Positions 19,560 to 28,520 of a DNA stretch of 36,564 nt are shown here, one piece after another. The translations under genes and the position numbers were made by a program. The DNA is from Pseudomonadota bacterium (GTDB taxonomy: Bacteria > Pseudomonadota > Gammaproteobacteria > Burkholderiales > SHXO01). The notes beneath the pieces were generated by a model that was not told the DNA's origin, did not search any database, and saw only the letters and a list, made by a program, of their open reading frames with translations. Positions within the stretch are counted from its first letter, which is position 1, and each line of letters begins with the position of its first letter. Where the stretch lies: assembly GCA_023430065.1 (NCBI GenBank), contig JAEZCG010000159.1:1-36564 (forward strand), given 5' to 3'.

Positions 19560-20495
19560 ATGGCTTTCGAGGATTTTTCCAACCGGCTGTCGAAGAACGC
19601 GCGGCACTGGCGCAAGTGGGCACGGCGGCGCGGCATCGAATGCTTCCGGGTCTACGACCGCGACGTCCCGGAGTTCGCCTTCGCCGTCGATCTGTACGGC
19701 GCCCATGCCCACCTGCAGGTCTACGAGCGCGGCGACACGGACGAGCCGATGGCGGCGGGGCACCTCGATGCGGTGCACGAGGCTACGGCGCGCGCGCTGG
19801 AACTGCCGCGTGAGGCGGTGGTGCCGAAAGTGCGCGCCCGTCGCCACGGCGGCGAGCAGCACGAGAAGACCGGCGTGCGCGGCGAGGATCTCGTGGTCGG
19901 CGAGGGCGGTCACCGCTTCCTGGTCAACCTGCACGCCTACCTCGACACCGGCCTGTTCCTCGATCACCGGAACACCCGGGCGATGGTGGCGGCCGAGGCG
20001 GCGGGCAGGCGCTTTTTGAACTTGTTCTGCTACACGGCCAGCTTCACCGTTTACGCCGCGGCGGCAAAGGCCGCGTCGTCCGTCAGCGTGGACCTGTCCA
20101 ACACCTACCTGGACTGGGCAGCGCGTAATCTGGCGCTCAACGCGGTGGACCGGCAGGCGCATGGGCTGGAGCGCGCCGATGTGCTGCGCTGGCTCGACGA
20201 GGCCGTGCAGGCGGGCCGCCGTTTCGACCTCATCGTCCTCGATCCGCCGGCATTCTCGACGTCGAAGGCAATGGAGGGCGTACTCGACGTGCAACGCGAC
20301 CATCCGCATCTGCTCGGGCAGTGCGCCAGGCTGCTCGCGTCGGGCGGTGTCCTGTATTTCTCGACCAACCTGCGCAGCTTCAAACCGGCAGCCTTTCCCG
20401 ATGGGCTTGCCGGCGAGGAAGTTTCGGCGCGCACGGTGCCCGAGGACTTCCGCAACCGGCGCATCCACCGCTGCTGGCGGCTGATCAAGCGCTGA
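19560..20495 (+). CDS. rlmK: 23S rRNA guanine-N7 methyltransferase, stand-alone RlmK
   Basis: The 311-residue protein matches the C-terminal half of the fused E. coli enzyme RlmKL, which makes m7G2069 in 23S rRNA. Family landmarks are FSNRLSKNARHWRKWARRRG at the start, GIECFRVYDRDVPEF, LVNLHAYLDTGLFLDHR (about 121), the AdoMet motif FLNLFCYTASFTVYA (about 150), VDLSNTYLDWAARNL, and the catalytic-loop region DLIVLDPPAFS (about 223). The RlmL half (THUMP plus MTase) is absent here, so the two activities are encoded separately in this genome or RlmL is missing. The ATG lies 8 bases after the EamA stop. Confidence 0.88.
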   Translation: MAFEDFSNRLSKNARHWRKWARRRGIECFRVYDRDVPEFAFAVDLYGAHAHLQVYERGDTDEPMAAGHLDAVHEATARALELPREAVVPKVRARRHGGEQHEKTGVRGEDLVVGEGGHRFLVNLHAYLDTGLFLDHRNTRAMVAAEAAGRRFLNLFCYTASFTVYAAAAKAASSVSVDLSNTYLDWAARNLALNAVDRQAHGLERADVLRWLDEAVQAGRRFDLIVLDPPAFSTSKAMEGVLDVQRDHPHLLGQCARLLASGGVLYFSTNLRSFKPAAFPDGLAGEEVSARTVPEDFRNRRIHRCWRLIKR

Positions 20496-20578
20496 CCGTC
20501 ATCCGCCGTCCCGGCCGCCCGCATCGCCAGGTCGTACCCGATCCGGAGGCCGTGACCGGGTGCAACCGTGCATCCGCG

Positions 20579-21121
20579 TTACTTCGGCGCCGGTGCCACC
20601 CTGGCGTCGGTGACATGCACGCGATCGCCCACGCGCAGGCCGTTGAGGGAATCCTGCTCGAACAATCCGAAGCGGCCGTCGTCGAAGCGCACGGTGATCT
20701 CGTAGTGGATCTCCAGAATGCGCTGACGCATCGTCTCGCTCCCGGCCGCTCCCACGAAGCTGCGGGTTTCCTGGCCCTTTCCGAAGGTCATGCCGAACAC
20801 CGGACCCACCATCGGTTCGGAATAGCGCCGTCCCTGCAGGTACTGCTCGGAGGTCATGTAGGTCGGCACCCCACGCTGGGTGGACCGCTCGCGTTCCACG
20901 CTTCGGATCGAACGCACGACGCCGCAGTCCTGGCACTCGGCCGCCCGTGCCGCCGGTGGTTTCGGTGCAGGCGGCGTCGCCGTCTCGGGCGAAGCATCCT
21001 CAGGCATCGGCGGCGGGGGCGGAATGTCCTCGGCGGCGCCCGTCGCGCTCAGCATCAGGAGGCCGATCGCAATGCATGTCGCCGTCGAATTGGCGCGCCC
21101 CATGGCCAGTGGCGTGATCAT
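20579..21121 (-). CDS. Secreted or membrane-anchored hypothetical protein, SlyB-like C terminus
   Basis: The 180-residue protein has a hydrophobic N terminus ending ATGAAED, probably a cleaved signal peptide. A proline/alanine-rich linker and a CxxC (CQDC, about residue 61) follow. The end of the protein, YEITVRFDDGRFGLFEQDSL followed by LRVGDRVHV, resembles the C-terminal beta domain of glycine-zipper outer-membrane lipoproteins such as SlyB, but no glycine zipper is present. A periplasmic location is inferred. The ATG overlaps the stop of the solute-binding gene upstream (ATGA), so the two form one operon. Confidence 0.7.
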   Translation of the reverse strand: MITPLAMGRANSTATCIAIGLLMLSATGAAEDIPPPPPMPEDASPETATPPAPKPPAARAAECQDCGVVRSIRSVERERSTQRGVPTYMTSEQYLQGRRYSEPMVGPVFGMTFGKGQETRSFVGAAGSETMRQRILEIHYEITVRFDDGRFGLFEQDSLNGLRVGDRVHVTDARVAPAPK

Positions 21122-21984
21122 TCCGGAATCCCCTGCAGGTAATACAGCGCGGACAGCAGTACGCTCGGCTTCCCCAGCAGGCCGAACCATCGCTCGAACA
21201 GGTCTTCGATGCCGCCGTCGCGGTACAGGCTCGCCAGGCCGCGATTGACCGCGAGGCGCAGATCGGGATCATTGCGAGGCAAGGCGAGTGCATAGGGTTC
21301 GACCGAGAAGTCCTCGTCGAGCAGCCGCAGGCCCTTCACGCCTTCGGTGGTGAGCCCGAGACCGAGGAGCACCAGTCGGTCGGACGCGTAGCCGTCCAGT
21401 TCTCCGGACGAGAGCATCGCCAGCCCGCGGTCCGGCGATGCGACAGGCATCACCTCCGCCATGACCCCGCGCTGCTCGAGCGCGCGCTTCAGATTGGTCT
21501 CCGTGGTGGTGCGCGGAACGACGCCGATCCGCTTGCCGGCAAGATCGCCGATGTTCATCGTCGTGCTGTCGGCCCGCACCAGGACGGTGCCGCCGTCGAT
21601 GAACGTCATCAGGCTGAAATCCACCTCCTCCTGGCGGGTGAGTGTCCAGGTGGTCGTGCCGCATTCGACGTGGACCTTCCCCGCCTGCACCGCTTCGAGC
21701 CGATTCTGCAGCGTCAGTCGTACCCATTCGATGCGCAACGGCTGGTCCATGCGCCGACGGATGTCGCGGGCGACGGCTTCACACAACTCCACCGAGTAGC
21801 CGGCGGGCGCGCCCTCCTGCTCGAACGAGAAGGGCGGTGCCGACGGCAGGTAGCCCATGCGGATCACGCCGCTGTCGCGGATCTCGTCCACCGCGCTGTC
21901 GGCAAACGCGGGGATCGACGCGCAGGGCAGGCACTGCAGGAGGAAGGCGAGCACGAAAGCGCGCAGGCGAGGCGGAAAGATCAT
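21118..21984 (-). CDS. Periplasmic solute-binding protein, family 3
   Basis: This 288-residue protein is an extracellular solute-binding protein of the amino-acid (SBP_bac_3) family. It has a signal peptide ending ASIPAFA. Then IRDSGVIRMGYLPSAPPFSF and GYSVELCEAVARDI form lobe 1, followed by the hinge-type block VECGTTTWTLTRQEEVDFS and LAGKRIGVVPRTTTETNL. No permease or ATPase gene is nearby, so it may serve a distant transporter or a signalling role. Its only partner is the small secreted protein that overlaps its stop. Confidence 0.88.
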   Translation of the reverse strand: MIFPPRLRAFVLAFLLQCLPCASIPAFADSAVDEIRDSGVIRMGYLPSAPPFSFEQEGAPAGYSVELCEAVARDIRRRMDQPLRIEWVRLTLQNRLEAVQAGKVHVECGTTTWTLTRQEEVDFSLMTFIDGGTVLVRADSTTMNIGDLAGKRIGVVPRTTTETNLKRALEQRGVMAEVMPVASPDRGLAMLSSGELDGYASDRLVLLGLGLTTEGVKGLRLLDEDFSVEPYALALPRNDPDLRLAVNRGLASLYRDGGIEDLFERWFGLLGKPSVLLSALYYLQGIPE

Positions 21985-22113
21985 GGGACGTGTCCTTTGT
22001 GCAACGTGTTCGGTGGTGCCGGGCCGCAGTGGCCCCGTATGGCACCGGCTCGTGCCGGGAGCGACGGCGTCCCGCGTCAGTGATCGCCCGTCGTCATCGT
22101 CATTCCGGCGTCA

Positions 22114-22132
22114 GTCGGAAGCCGTTTCCGAC
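22114..22132 (-). terminator. Possible terminator after pldA
   Basis: GTCGGAA (22114-22120) and TTCCGAC (22126-22132) form a perfect 7-bp hairpin with a 5-base loop, 25 bases beyond the pldA stop. No T-run follows on the minus strand. It lies in the gap between pldA and the solute-binding gene. Confidence 0.35.
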
Positions 22133-22156
22133 GTCATGAGTATAGCCGTGCCGCCT

Positions 22157-23350
22157 TCAACGCACGAACATCAGCCCCACGCGGTACTGCGCCGGCAGCC
22201 TGCGGTCGTAATCGAGCAGGCTCTCGCCCCAGCCACCGAAATACTGGAAATGCAGGTAACCGTTCAGATTGCCGAGCGCGACGCTGCGCAGCGGATAGGT
22301 CAGGTCCATCTGCAGGCTCCAGCCATCGCCCGTGCCTTCGCGCAGCATGCCGGTCAGCTGCCAGCTGTCGGCCTTGCCGATGCTCGCGCTGTAATCCACG
22401 TATCCCCGATACTCCTGGATGTCGGGGTTGTCCTCCTTGTCCAGGTAGGTGTAGACCATCGGTGCAAAGGACAGCTGCCACTTCCCGGTGCGTCCGAGGG
22501 TCAGGCCCGGGCGCACATACGCGATGTTGATGCTGCGCGACTCGACCCCGCCGCGACCATTGGATTCGTGTCCCAGGCCGAGTTCTCCGCTCAGGCGCAG
22601 CGGCATCGAGTCCGAGTGCCACACGTCGCCGTCGGCATAGAACAGGCGTGGCTTGTACGACGTATCGCGAAACGGGTTGGAGCGTACCTCCAGTTCCCAC
22701 AGCGAGGTCTGCGTGTAGCCGAGGTACAGGCGGCCGAGCGCGGGAACCCGGCGTGCGAGGCCAGCGTCCTCGTTGAACAGGTGGAACTTCAAGCTGATCT
22801 GAAACTTGGCATTCGCACCCCCGTGCGATCCGGCGGAGAAGTACACGGGCTCATAGGCGCTCAGGGCCGACAGAAAGGCGCTTTCACGCGTGAGCGGTGC
22901 AGGCGGTGCGGGAGGGCTGCCGGGAGCGGCCGCAGGAGGTTCGGCCGGACCGGGCTGAGCGACCTGATCGGCCGGTATGACCTGGAACATGACCGGGCCG
23001 GCCTCGATGTCGAGGCTGCGCGCGGTGACGGTGCCGTGCACATCGAAGGGCAACTGCACCTCGTAGGGAATCCGGCGGAAGCCCTGCGGGGCGATCTCGA
23101 TGTCCCCGCCGTCGGCGACGTTCGCGCGCCGAAGTTCACGCTGGAATGCCTGATGGTTCGCAATCAGGCGCACCCGCAACACCTCGTGCACCGTGTAGCG
23201 CATGGGCGTCTCGCCATCGTTGGTGACGAGCAGGTCCATGCGCACGCTGCCTCCTGCGGCAGCGACTTCACCCGGCGGAAGCAGCACCTCGCCGGCGCCT
23301 GCGTGCGGAGCGGTGATGAGAAGGCAGGCCGTTGCGGCAATCCACAGCAC
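22157..23350 (-). CDS. pldA: Outer-membrane phospholipase A
   Basis: PldA hydrolyses phospholipids that have reached the outer leaflet of the outer membrane. The active-site segment GLGHESNGRGG (about residue 258) holds the His and Ser of OMPLA, and the Asn lies in SRSINIAYVRP just after. Amphipathic strands ending in aromatic residues make a beta barrel, closing with PAQYRVGLMFVR. A proline-rich stretch near residue 140 separates an N-terminal beta domain. The start is uncertain. The frame is open far into mlaA (ATG at 23518), but the signal peptide (LWIAATACLLITAPHAGAG) begins only after the mlaA stop. The GTG at 23350 is chosen, and a CTG at 23365 behind AGGTAGG would supply a positive charge. 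It is cotranscribed with mlaA. Confidence 0.88.
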   Translation of the reverse strand: MLWIAATACLLITAPHAGAGEVLLPPGEVAAAGGSVRMDLLVTNDGETPMRYTVHEVLRVRLIANHQAFQRELRRANVADGGDIEIAPQGFRRIPYEVQLPFDVHGTVTARSLDIEAGPVMFQVIPADQVAQPGPAEPPAAAPGSPPAPPAPLTRESAFLSALSAYEPVYFSAGSHGGANAKFQISLKFHLFNEDAGLARRVPALGRLYLGYTQTSLWELEVRSNPFRDTSYKPRLFYADGDVWHSDSMPLRLSGELGLGHESNGRGGVESRSINIAYVRPGLTLGRTGKWQLSFAPMVYTYLDKEDNPDIQEYRGYVDYSASIGKADSWQLTGMLREGTGDGWSLQMDLTYPLRSVALGNLNGYLHFQYFGGWGESLLDYDRRLPAQYRVGLMFVR

Positions 23351-23366
23351 CCGGGCCAGCGCCAGC

Positions 23367-24188
23367 CTACCTCGATTGCGTGTCGTCAGAATCTGTCGGT
23401 GCAACGGACGCCGGCGTGGACGGATCGGGGTCGTCCAGTCCAAGCTCCTCTTCCAGTTCCTTGAGCGTCTTGCGGCGTGGCGCGCCGTCTGTGCCCGCAG
23501 CGTCCGGGGGGTTGCCATCGTGGATCTGGCTCAGGCGGCGCTGCAGATATGCGTCTCGTAGAAACGCGTAACGGTCGATCGCCGCTTCGTCGAGCACGCG
23601 TTCGGCGGCCAGCAGATTCGCCCGTAGATTGACGATGCGCAGTCCGAACAGGCCCCAGCCGAGGGCGTCGTCCTCGAAGATGTAGAACTCCGGGTCCGTG
23701 AAGTAGTCCCCGACCAGGCCCGCCGAGTCGCGCACCGTGCTGGGGCCGAGGAAGGGGAGGACGACGTACGGACCGCTTGCCACGCCCCAGTAGCCAAGGG
23801 TCTGTCCGAAATCCTCATCGTGCTTCTCGAGACCCAAGGGTGTGGCGATGTCGAATACGCCGAACAGGCCGACCGTACTGTTGACCAGCACGCGGCCGAC
23901 GTCGGACAGCGCATTGCCGAGCTTGAACTGGAGCAGGTTGTTGATGGCCGAGGTGACATCCCGGAAATTGCCGAAGAAGTTGGTGACGCCACCGCGCACC
24001 GGGGGTGGAACGACTTTTTGGTAGCCCTTGGCCGCTGGCTTGAGCGCGACCTTGTCCACCACCTGATTGAACTCGTAGACGTTGCGATTCCAGGATTCCC
24101 AGGGGTCCTTGGGATGTGGACCCGCGGCGCAGCCGCCAAGCAACAGCGCGCACGCGATGAGCGCGAGCCGATACGGTGAGATGGGCAT
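23367..24188 (-). CDS. mlaA: MlaA (VacJ) outer-membrane lipoprotein
   Basis: MlaA is the outer-membrane part of the Mla system, which removes mislocalised phospholipids from the outer leaflet and passes them to the periplasmic shuttle. The 273-residue protein has a lipoprotein signal with lipobox LLGGC (Cys20). Family blocks follow: DPWESWNRNVYEFN, GVTNFFGNFRDVTSAINNLL, RVLVNSTVGLFGVFDIA, EDFGQTLGYWGV and YVVLPFLGPSTVRD. The C-terminal tail from about 225 is acidic and disordered. It is followed directly by pldA, which acts on the same lipid problem. Confidence 0.95.
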   Translation of the reverse strand: MPISPYRLALIACALLLGGCAAGPHPKDPWESWNRNVYEFNQVVDKVALKPAAKGYQKVVPPPVRGGVTNFFGNFRDVTSAINNLLQFKLGNALSDVGRVLVNSTVGLFGVFDIATPLGLEKHDEDFGQTLGYWGVASGPYVVLPFLGPSTVRDSAGLVGDYFTDPEFYIFEDDALGWGLFGLRIVNLRANLLAAERVLDEAAIDRYAFLRDAYLQRRLSQIHDGNPPDAAGTDGAPRRKTLKELEEELGLDDPDPSTPASVAPTDSDDTQSR

Positions 24189-24217
24189 GAAGCGAGTGCC
24201 TCGTTTTTATCAATCGG

Positions 24218-24226
24218 ATTATAACA
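24218..24226 (-). promoter_or_regulatory. Extended -10 promoter of mlaA-pldA
   Basis: On the minus strand TGTTATAAT gives a perfect TATAAT with the TGn extension. The -35 region is poor, as is usual for extended -10 promoters. Transcription would start near 24211, about 23 bases before the mlaA ATG. Confidence 0.6.
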
Positions 24227-24358
24227 ACGGCAATCCGCCAGTCTCTTGAGCGGCGCGGTTTGCAAAGCCCGTCCGGATGGGTCAGGATAGGCGCCCATTT
24301 TTCGGGCAGCGGCTGGATCGACGCCTGCCCGGCGACAGGCAACAGGGAGGAACCGACC

Positions 24359-25138
24359 ATGGATCTGGGCATCAAGGGCAGGACGGCGCTGGTGTGCGCG
24401 GGCAGCAAGGGGCTCGGCAAAGGGTGTGCCGTCGCGCTGGCGAGGGAGGGCGTGAACCTTACCCTGGTGGCGCGTACGCAGGCGACGTTGGAGCAGACCG
24501 CGGAGGAGATCCGCACGGCTACCGGCATGCAAGTGAAGACCGTCGCGGCCGACCTCACCTCGGCGGAGGGCCGCGCGGCGGCCCTGGCGGCATGCCCGAA
24601 TCCGGACATCCTGGTCAACAACAACGGCGGCCCGCCTGCCGGGGATTTCCGGGACTGGGATCGCGAGGTCTGGATCAAGGCTCTGGACGCCAACATGATC
24701 ACGCCGATCGAAATGATCAAGGCCACCATCGACGGCATGATCGCGCGCAAATTCGGGCGCATCGTGAACATCACCTCGGCCGCGGTGAAGATGCCGATCA
24801 ACATCCTCGGCTTGTCCAACGGCGCGCGTACCGGGCTGACCGGGTTCTGCGCGGGCCTGGCACGCCAGGTGGTCATGCACAACGTCACCATCAACAATAT
24901 CCTGCCGGGCCTGTTCAAGACCGATACGATGATGGGTCGCATCGAGGCGGGCGCGAAGATGGCCGGAAAATCGTACGAGGAAACCCTGAACGAGCGGCTG
25001 AAGGGCATTCCCGCGGGCCGGTTGGGCGATCCCGAGGAGTTCGGTCAACTGTGCGCCTACATCTGCAGCGCGCAGGGCAGCTTTTTCACCGGGCAGAATT
25101 TCCTGATCGACGGCGGGTCGTATCCAGGGACGTTTTAG
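24359..25138 (+). CDS. SDR family oxidoreductase lacking the YxxxK motif
   Basis: The 259-residue protein is a short-chain dehydrogenase/reductase by fold. The cofactor loop is AGSKGLGKG (about 14-22), the central NNNGGPP replaces NNAG, and the active-site strand is NITSAAVKM with Ser140. The C terminus GQNFLIDGGSYPGTF is standard. Where Tyr-x-x-x-Lys is expected it has Ser153-Asn-Gly-Ala-Arg157, a substitution shared by one SDR subgroup. Catalysis by the usual proton relay is therefore doubtful. The ATG has GGGAGGAA just upstream. The next gene, gabD, follows after 9 bases, which suggests linked roles in a carbonyl-compound pathway. Confidence 0.88.
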   Translation: MDLGIKGRTALVCAGSKGLGKGCAVALAREGVNLTLVARTQATLEQTAEEIRTATGMQVKTVAADLTSAEGRAAALAACPNPDILVNNNGGPPAGDFRDWDREVWIKALDANMITPIEMIKATIDGMIARKFGRIVNITSAAVKMPINILGLSNGARTGLTGFCAGLARQVVMHNVTINNILPGLFKTDTMMGRIEAGAKMAGKSYEETLNERLKGIPAGRLGDPEEFGQLCAYICSAQGSFFTGQNFLIDGGSYPGTF

Positions 25139-25147
25139 GAGACGCAC

Positions 25148-26626
25148 ATGAACGCACCGACCGAACATTTTTCCATCAAGCTGAAGGACCAATCGCTGTT
25201 CCGCCAGCAGTGCTACGTCGACGGGCAGTGGGTGGACGCCGACGGCAGGCAGACCATCGCGGTGACCAACCCGGCCACCGGCGCGGCCATCGGCACCGTT
25301 CCCAGGATGGGGGCGGCCGAAGCGCGGCGCGCGATCGAGGCTGCCGACCAGGCGCTGCCGGGCTGGCGCGCGAAGACTGCGAAGGAGCGTGCCACCATCC
25401 TGCGCGACTGGTTCGACCTCATGATGGCGAATCAGGACGACCTCGCGCTGATCATGACCAGCGAGCAGGGTAAGCCGCTGGCCGAGGCCAAGGGCGAGAT
25501 CGCCTATGCCGCCTCGTTCATCGAGTGGTTCGCCGAGGAGGGCAAGCGCATCTACGGCGATGTCATTCCCCAGCACCAGGCCGACAAGCGCATCGTCGTC
25601 ATCAAGCAGCCGGTCGGCGTGTGCGGCGCGATCACCCCGTGGAACTTTCCGGCCGCGATGATCACGCGCAAAGCCGGGCCGGCGCTCGCTGCGGGCTGCA
25701 CCATGGTGCTCAAGCCGGCGAGTCAGACGCCGTTCTCCGCGCTCGCGCTGGTGGAACTGGCAGAGCGCGCGGGCGTGCCGAAGGGCGTGCTGAGCGTGAT
25801 CACCGGCGGCGCCAAGGAGATCGGTGGCGAGCTGACGTCCAATCCGATCGTGCGCAAGATCACATTCACCGGCTCGACCGAGGTGGGGCGCGTGCTGATG
25901 GCCCAGGGCGCGGCCACGGTGAAGAAGATGTCGATGGAATTGGGCGGCAACGCCCCCTTCCTGGTGTTCGACGACGCCGATCTCGACGCCGCGGTGGAAG
26001 GCGCGATGATGTCGAAGTATCGCAACGCGGGGCAGACCTGCGTGTGCGCCAATCGCATCCTGGTGCAGGACGGTGTCTACGACGCGTTCGCTGCCAAGCT
26101 TGCAGACAAGGTGAAGGCGCTGAAGGTCGGCCCAGGTACCGAGGCCGGCGTCCATATCGGCCCGCTGATCGACGACAACGCCGTGGCCAAGGTCGAGGAG
26201 CACATCCAGGACGCCGTGTCGAAGGGTGCCACGGTGGTGGCCGGCGGCAAGCGGCACACGCTCGGTGGGCTGTTCTTCGAGCCGACGCTGCTGACCGGCG
26301 TGAACACCACGATGAAGGTGACCAAGGAAGAGACCTTCGGTCCGGTCGCGCCTCTGTTCCGCTTCAAGACGGAGGAAGAAGGCATCGCGATGGCCAACGA
26401 CACCGAATTCGGCTTGGCGAGCTACTTCTACGCCCGCGACATCGGCCGCATCTGGCGCGTGGGCGAGGGCCTGGAGTCGGGCATCGTCGGCATCAACACC
26501 GGCATCATCTCCAACGAGGTGTCGCCCTTCGGTGGAGTGAAGCAGTCCGGTATCGGCCGCGAGGGCAGCAAGTACGGGATCGAAGAGTTCCTCGAAGTGA
26601 AGTACCTGTGCATGGGCGGGATCTAG
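25148..26626 (+). CDS. gabD: NAD(P)-dependent succinate-semialdehyde dehydrogenase
   Basis: This aldehyde dehydrogenase most resembles GabD, which oxidises succinate semialdehyde to succinate. The 492-residue length and the blocks QQCYVDGQWVDADGR, VCGAITPWNFPAAM, ITFTGSTEVGR, MELGGNAP (general-base Glu) and NAGQTCVCANRI (catalytic Cys) are all typical. The end GIVGINTGIISNEVSPFGGV is the GabD-like substrate loop. AGGAG precedes the ATG with good spacing. It forms an operon with the SDR gene. Other semialdehydes cannot be excluded as substrates. Confidence 0.9.
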   Translation: MNAPTEHFSIKLKDQSLFRQQCYVDGQWVDADGRQTIAVTNPATGAAIGTVPRMGAAEARRAIEAADQALPGWRAKTAKERATILRDWFDLMMANQDDLALIMTSEQGKPLAEAKGEIAYAASFIEWFAEEGKRIYGDVIPQHQADKRIVVIKQPVGVCGAITPWNFPAAMITRKAGPALAAGCTMVLKPASQTPFSALALVELAERAGVPKGVLSVITGGAKEIGGELTSNPIVRKITFTGSTEVGRVLMAQGAATVKKMSMELGGNAPFLVFDDADLDAAVEGAMMSKYRNAGQTCVCANRILVQDGVYDAFAAKLADKVKALKVGPGTEAGVHIGPLIDDNAVAKVEEHIQDAVSKGATVVAGGKRHTLGGLFFEPTLLTGVNTTMKVTKEETFGPVAPLFRFKTEEEGIAMANDTEFGLASYFYARDIGRIWRVGEGLESGIVGINTGIISNEVSPFGGVKQSGIGREGSKYGIEEFLEVKYLCMGGI

Positions 26627-26680
26627 ACTCGAAGCCTGTCACGCGGAGGATGTGGAGGGCTCCGGTAAGCAATGCCGCGA

Positions 26681-26784
26681 CGCCCCCTCCCGTGTCAGTC
26701 CGAACGAAGGAATCCTCGTCGCGCAAGCAGCAAAGCGGGGATTCCTCGGCTGCGCCTCGCAATGACACCGATGGAGGAGGGGCG
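26681..26784. repeat. Second copy of the dispersed palindromic repeat
   Basis: CGCCCCCTCCCGTGTCAGT at 26681-26699 pairs imperfectly with ATGACACCGATGGAGGAGG and GGCG ending at 26784. Inside, GGAATCC and GGATTCC form a second stem. The sequence belongs to the same family as the repeats after uup. It lies between the convergent gabD and fumC genes and could act as a two-way terminator. Confidence 0.8.
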
Positions 26785-26822
26785 CATCCCCAGGCATCGC
26801 TTCGACCTGTCTCCGAATGCGG

Positions 26823-28211
26823 TCAGATCATCTTCTCAGGCCGCACCCACTCGTCGAACTGCGCGGCGCTGACGTAGCCCAGGGAAAGGGCTGCCTCGCG
26901 CAAAGTGCTTCCCTCGCGGTGCGCCTTCTTCGCGATCTCGGCTGCGCGGTCGTAACCGATGTGCGGGGTGAGCGCGGTGACGAGCATCAGCGACCGATGC
27001 ACGAGCTCGTCGATGCGGGCACGATCCGGTTCGATTCCCGCCACGCAGTGATCGTGGAATGATCGAATGCCGTCCGCGAGCAGCCGAATGCTCTGCAGCA
27101 TGACGTGCGCGATGAGCGGCTTGTACACGTTCAGCTCGAAGTTCCCGCCGGCGCACGCGATCCCCATCGCGGTCTGATTGCCCATCACTTGCGCGCACAG
27201 CATCAGCACGGCCTCCGACTGTGTCGGATTCACCTTTCCCGGCATGATGGAACTGCCTGGCTCGTTCTCCGGCAAGCGTAGTTCTGCCAGGCCCGCACGA
27301 GGACCGCTGGCGAGCCAGCGCACGTCGTTCGCGATCTTGCTCAGCACGGCGGCGAGCGCCTGCAAGGCGCCATGCATGCGCAGCATCGCGTCATGGGCCG
27401 CCAGCGCGGCGAACTTGTTGGGTGCTTCCACGAACGGCAGTCCGGTCGTCCGGGCAATCTCGGCCACCGTTTGCGAGGCGAAGCCGGCCGGCGCGTTGAG
27501 TCCCGTCCCGACCGCGGTTCCTCCCAGGGCGAGTTCGTACAGATCCGGGAGTGCAGCGTCGATCGCCTGGCGCGCGCGGTCCAGCTGAGACGCGAAGCCG
27601 GAGAACTCCTGGCCCAGCGTAAGCGGTGTGGCGTCCTGCAGATGCGTGCGTCCGATCTTGATGATCCCGGAAAAGTCGTCGGCCTGTCGCCAGAGCGTCT
27701 CGCGAAACCGGTCAAGCGCAGGTACGAGGCGCTGCACGATCGCGCACGCGGCGGCGATGTACATCGCAGTCGGGATCACGTCATTGGAGGACTGGGACCG
27801 GTTCACGTGGTCGTTCGGATGCACGAGCCGTCCCTTTCCGCGGGCACCGCCGAGCAATTCGGACGCACGGTTGGCGAGGACCTCGTTCACGTTCATGTTC
27901 AGCTGAGTGCCCGAGCCGGTCTGCCAGACGGAGACCGGGAATTCATCCTGATGTTCGCCTGCGAGTACCTCGTCGGCCGCCCGCCTGATACCCTCGCAGA
28001 CATCGGACGGCAACAGATCCAGTCCACAATTCGTCAGGGCTGCCGATCGCTTGACGAGAACCAGCGCGCGAATCAGTTCGATTGCGAAGCGTTCGCGCGA
28101 AATGGAGAAGTAGTGCAGGGAGCGTTGTGTCGAGGCACCCCACAGCCTACTGACCGGAACCTCGACGCTGCCGAGACTGTCGTATTCGCGGCGAGTGGAT
28201 CGGGTCGTCAT
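26823..28211 (-). CDS. fumC: Class II fumarate hydratase
   Basis: FumC interconverts fumarate and malate in the TCA cycle without an iron-sulfur cluster. The 462-residue length is normal. Family motifs are [62 protein letters not shown] and the signature [13 protein letters not shown] with the catalytic serine. The protein ends VRPEKMI. It is transcribed alone on the minus strand, convergent with gabD. A possible but weak -24/-12 element lies upstream at 28314-28327. Confidence 0.95.
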   Translation of the reverse strand: MTTRSTRREYDSLGSVEVPVSRLWGASTQRSLHYFSISRERFAIELIRALVLVKRSAALTNCGLDLLPSDVCEGIRRAADEVLAGEHQDEFPVSVWQTGSGTQLNMNVNEVLANRASELLGGARGKGRLVHPNDHVNRSQSSNDVIPTAMYIAAACAIVQRLVPALDRFRETLWRQADDFSGIIKIGRTHLQDATPLTLGQEFSGFASQLDRARQAIDAALPDLYELALGGTAVGTGLNAPAGFASQTVAEIARTTGLPFVEAPNKFAALAAHDAMLRMHGALQALAAVLSKIANDVRWLASGPRAGLAELRLPENEPGSSIMPGKVNPTQSEAVLMLCAQVMGNQTAMGIACAGGNFELNVYKPLIAHVMLQSIRLLADGIRSFHDHCVAGIEPDRARIDELVHRSLMLVTALTPHIGYDRAAEIAKKAHREGSTLREAALSLGYVSAAQFDEWVRPEKMI

Positions 28212-28520
28212 CTGCTGAAAGAAGGAAGCCGCACGGTCCGATCCGCTCCTGCACGAATTCCACCGGGGGGAGTCGGCAGACCGGTTCGAATCGCGCGGCT
28301 TGTATTGAATTCAGCACTGGTTGTGCCCGTCTCGCCTGGAGCGTGGATAAACATCGATTGTTCCCTTGTAAGCCTTACCGCAGTGAGTACGTTGACATGT
28401 TGCACTGCGTAAAAAGCGGCATCCGGTACAGGAACTGCAACGTTGCAACGCACGATTGCAATCCTCCCCGGTCGTTTGCCGGATCGAAAGGGTGGAACGA
28501 AGAATGCTAAACGACGACTC
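28212..28520. other. Intergenic region with two dyads
   Basis: This gap separates divergent fumC and the DUF2383-like gene and holds no gene. CGCAGTG (28379-28385) pairs with CACTGCG (28403-28409) around a 17-base loop that contains TTGACA (28392-28397). TGCAACGTTGCA (28436-28447) is a perfect 12-base palindrome. Both could bind a regulator. No clear -10 element could be paired with the TTGACA. Confidence 0.45.

Noticed and set aside
23531..26257. Minus-strand frame of over 900 codons opposite the SDR and gabD genes
   Set aside because: It is an antisense shadow, without any protein-family motif, of two clear enzymes on the plus strand.
28314..28327. GGCAC-AACCA-GTGC on the minus strand before fumC, a possible sigma-54 element
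   Set aside because: The spacing is right but the -12 half is GTGC and fumC is a housekeeping gene. It is kept only as a remark in the fumC entry.
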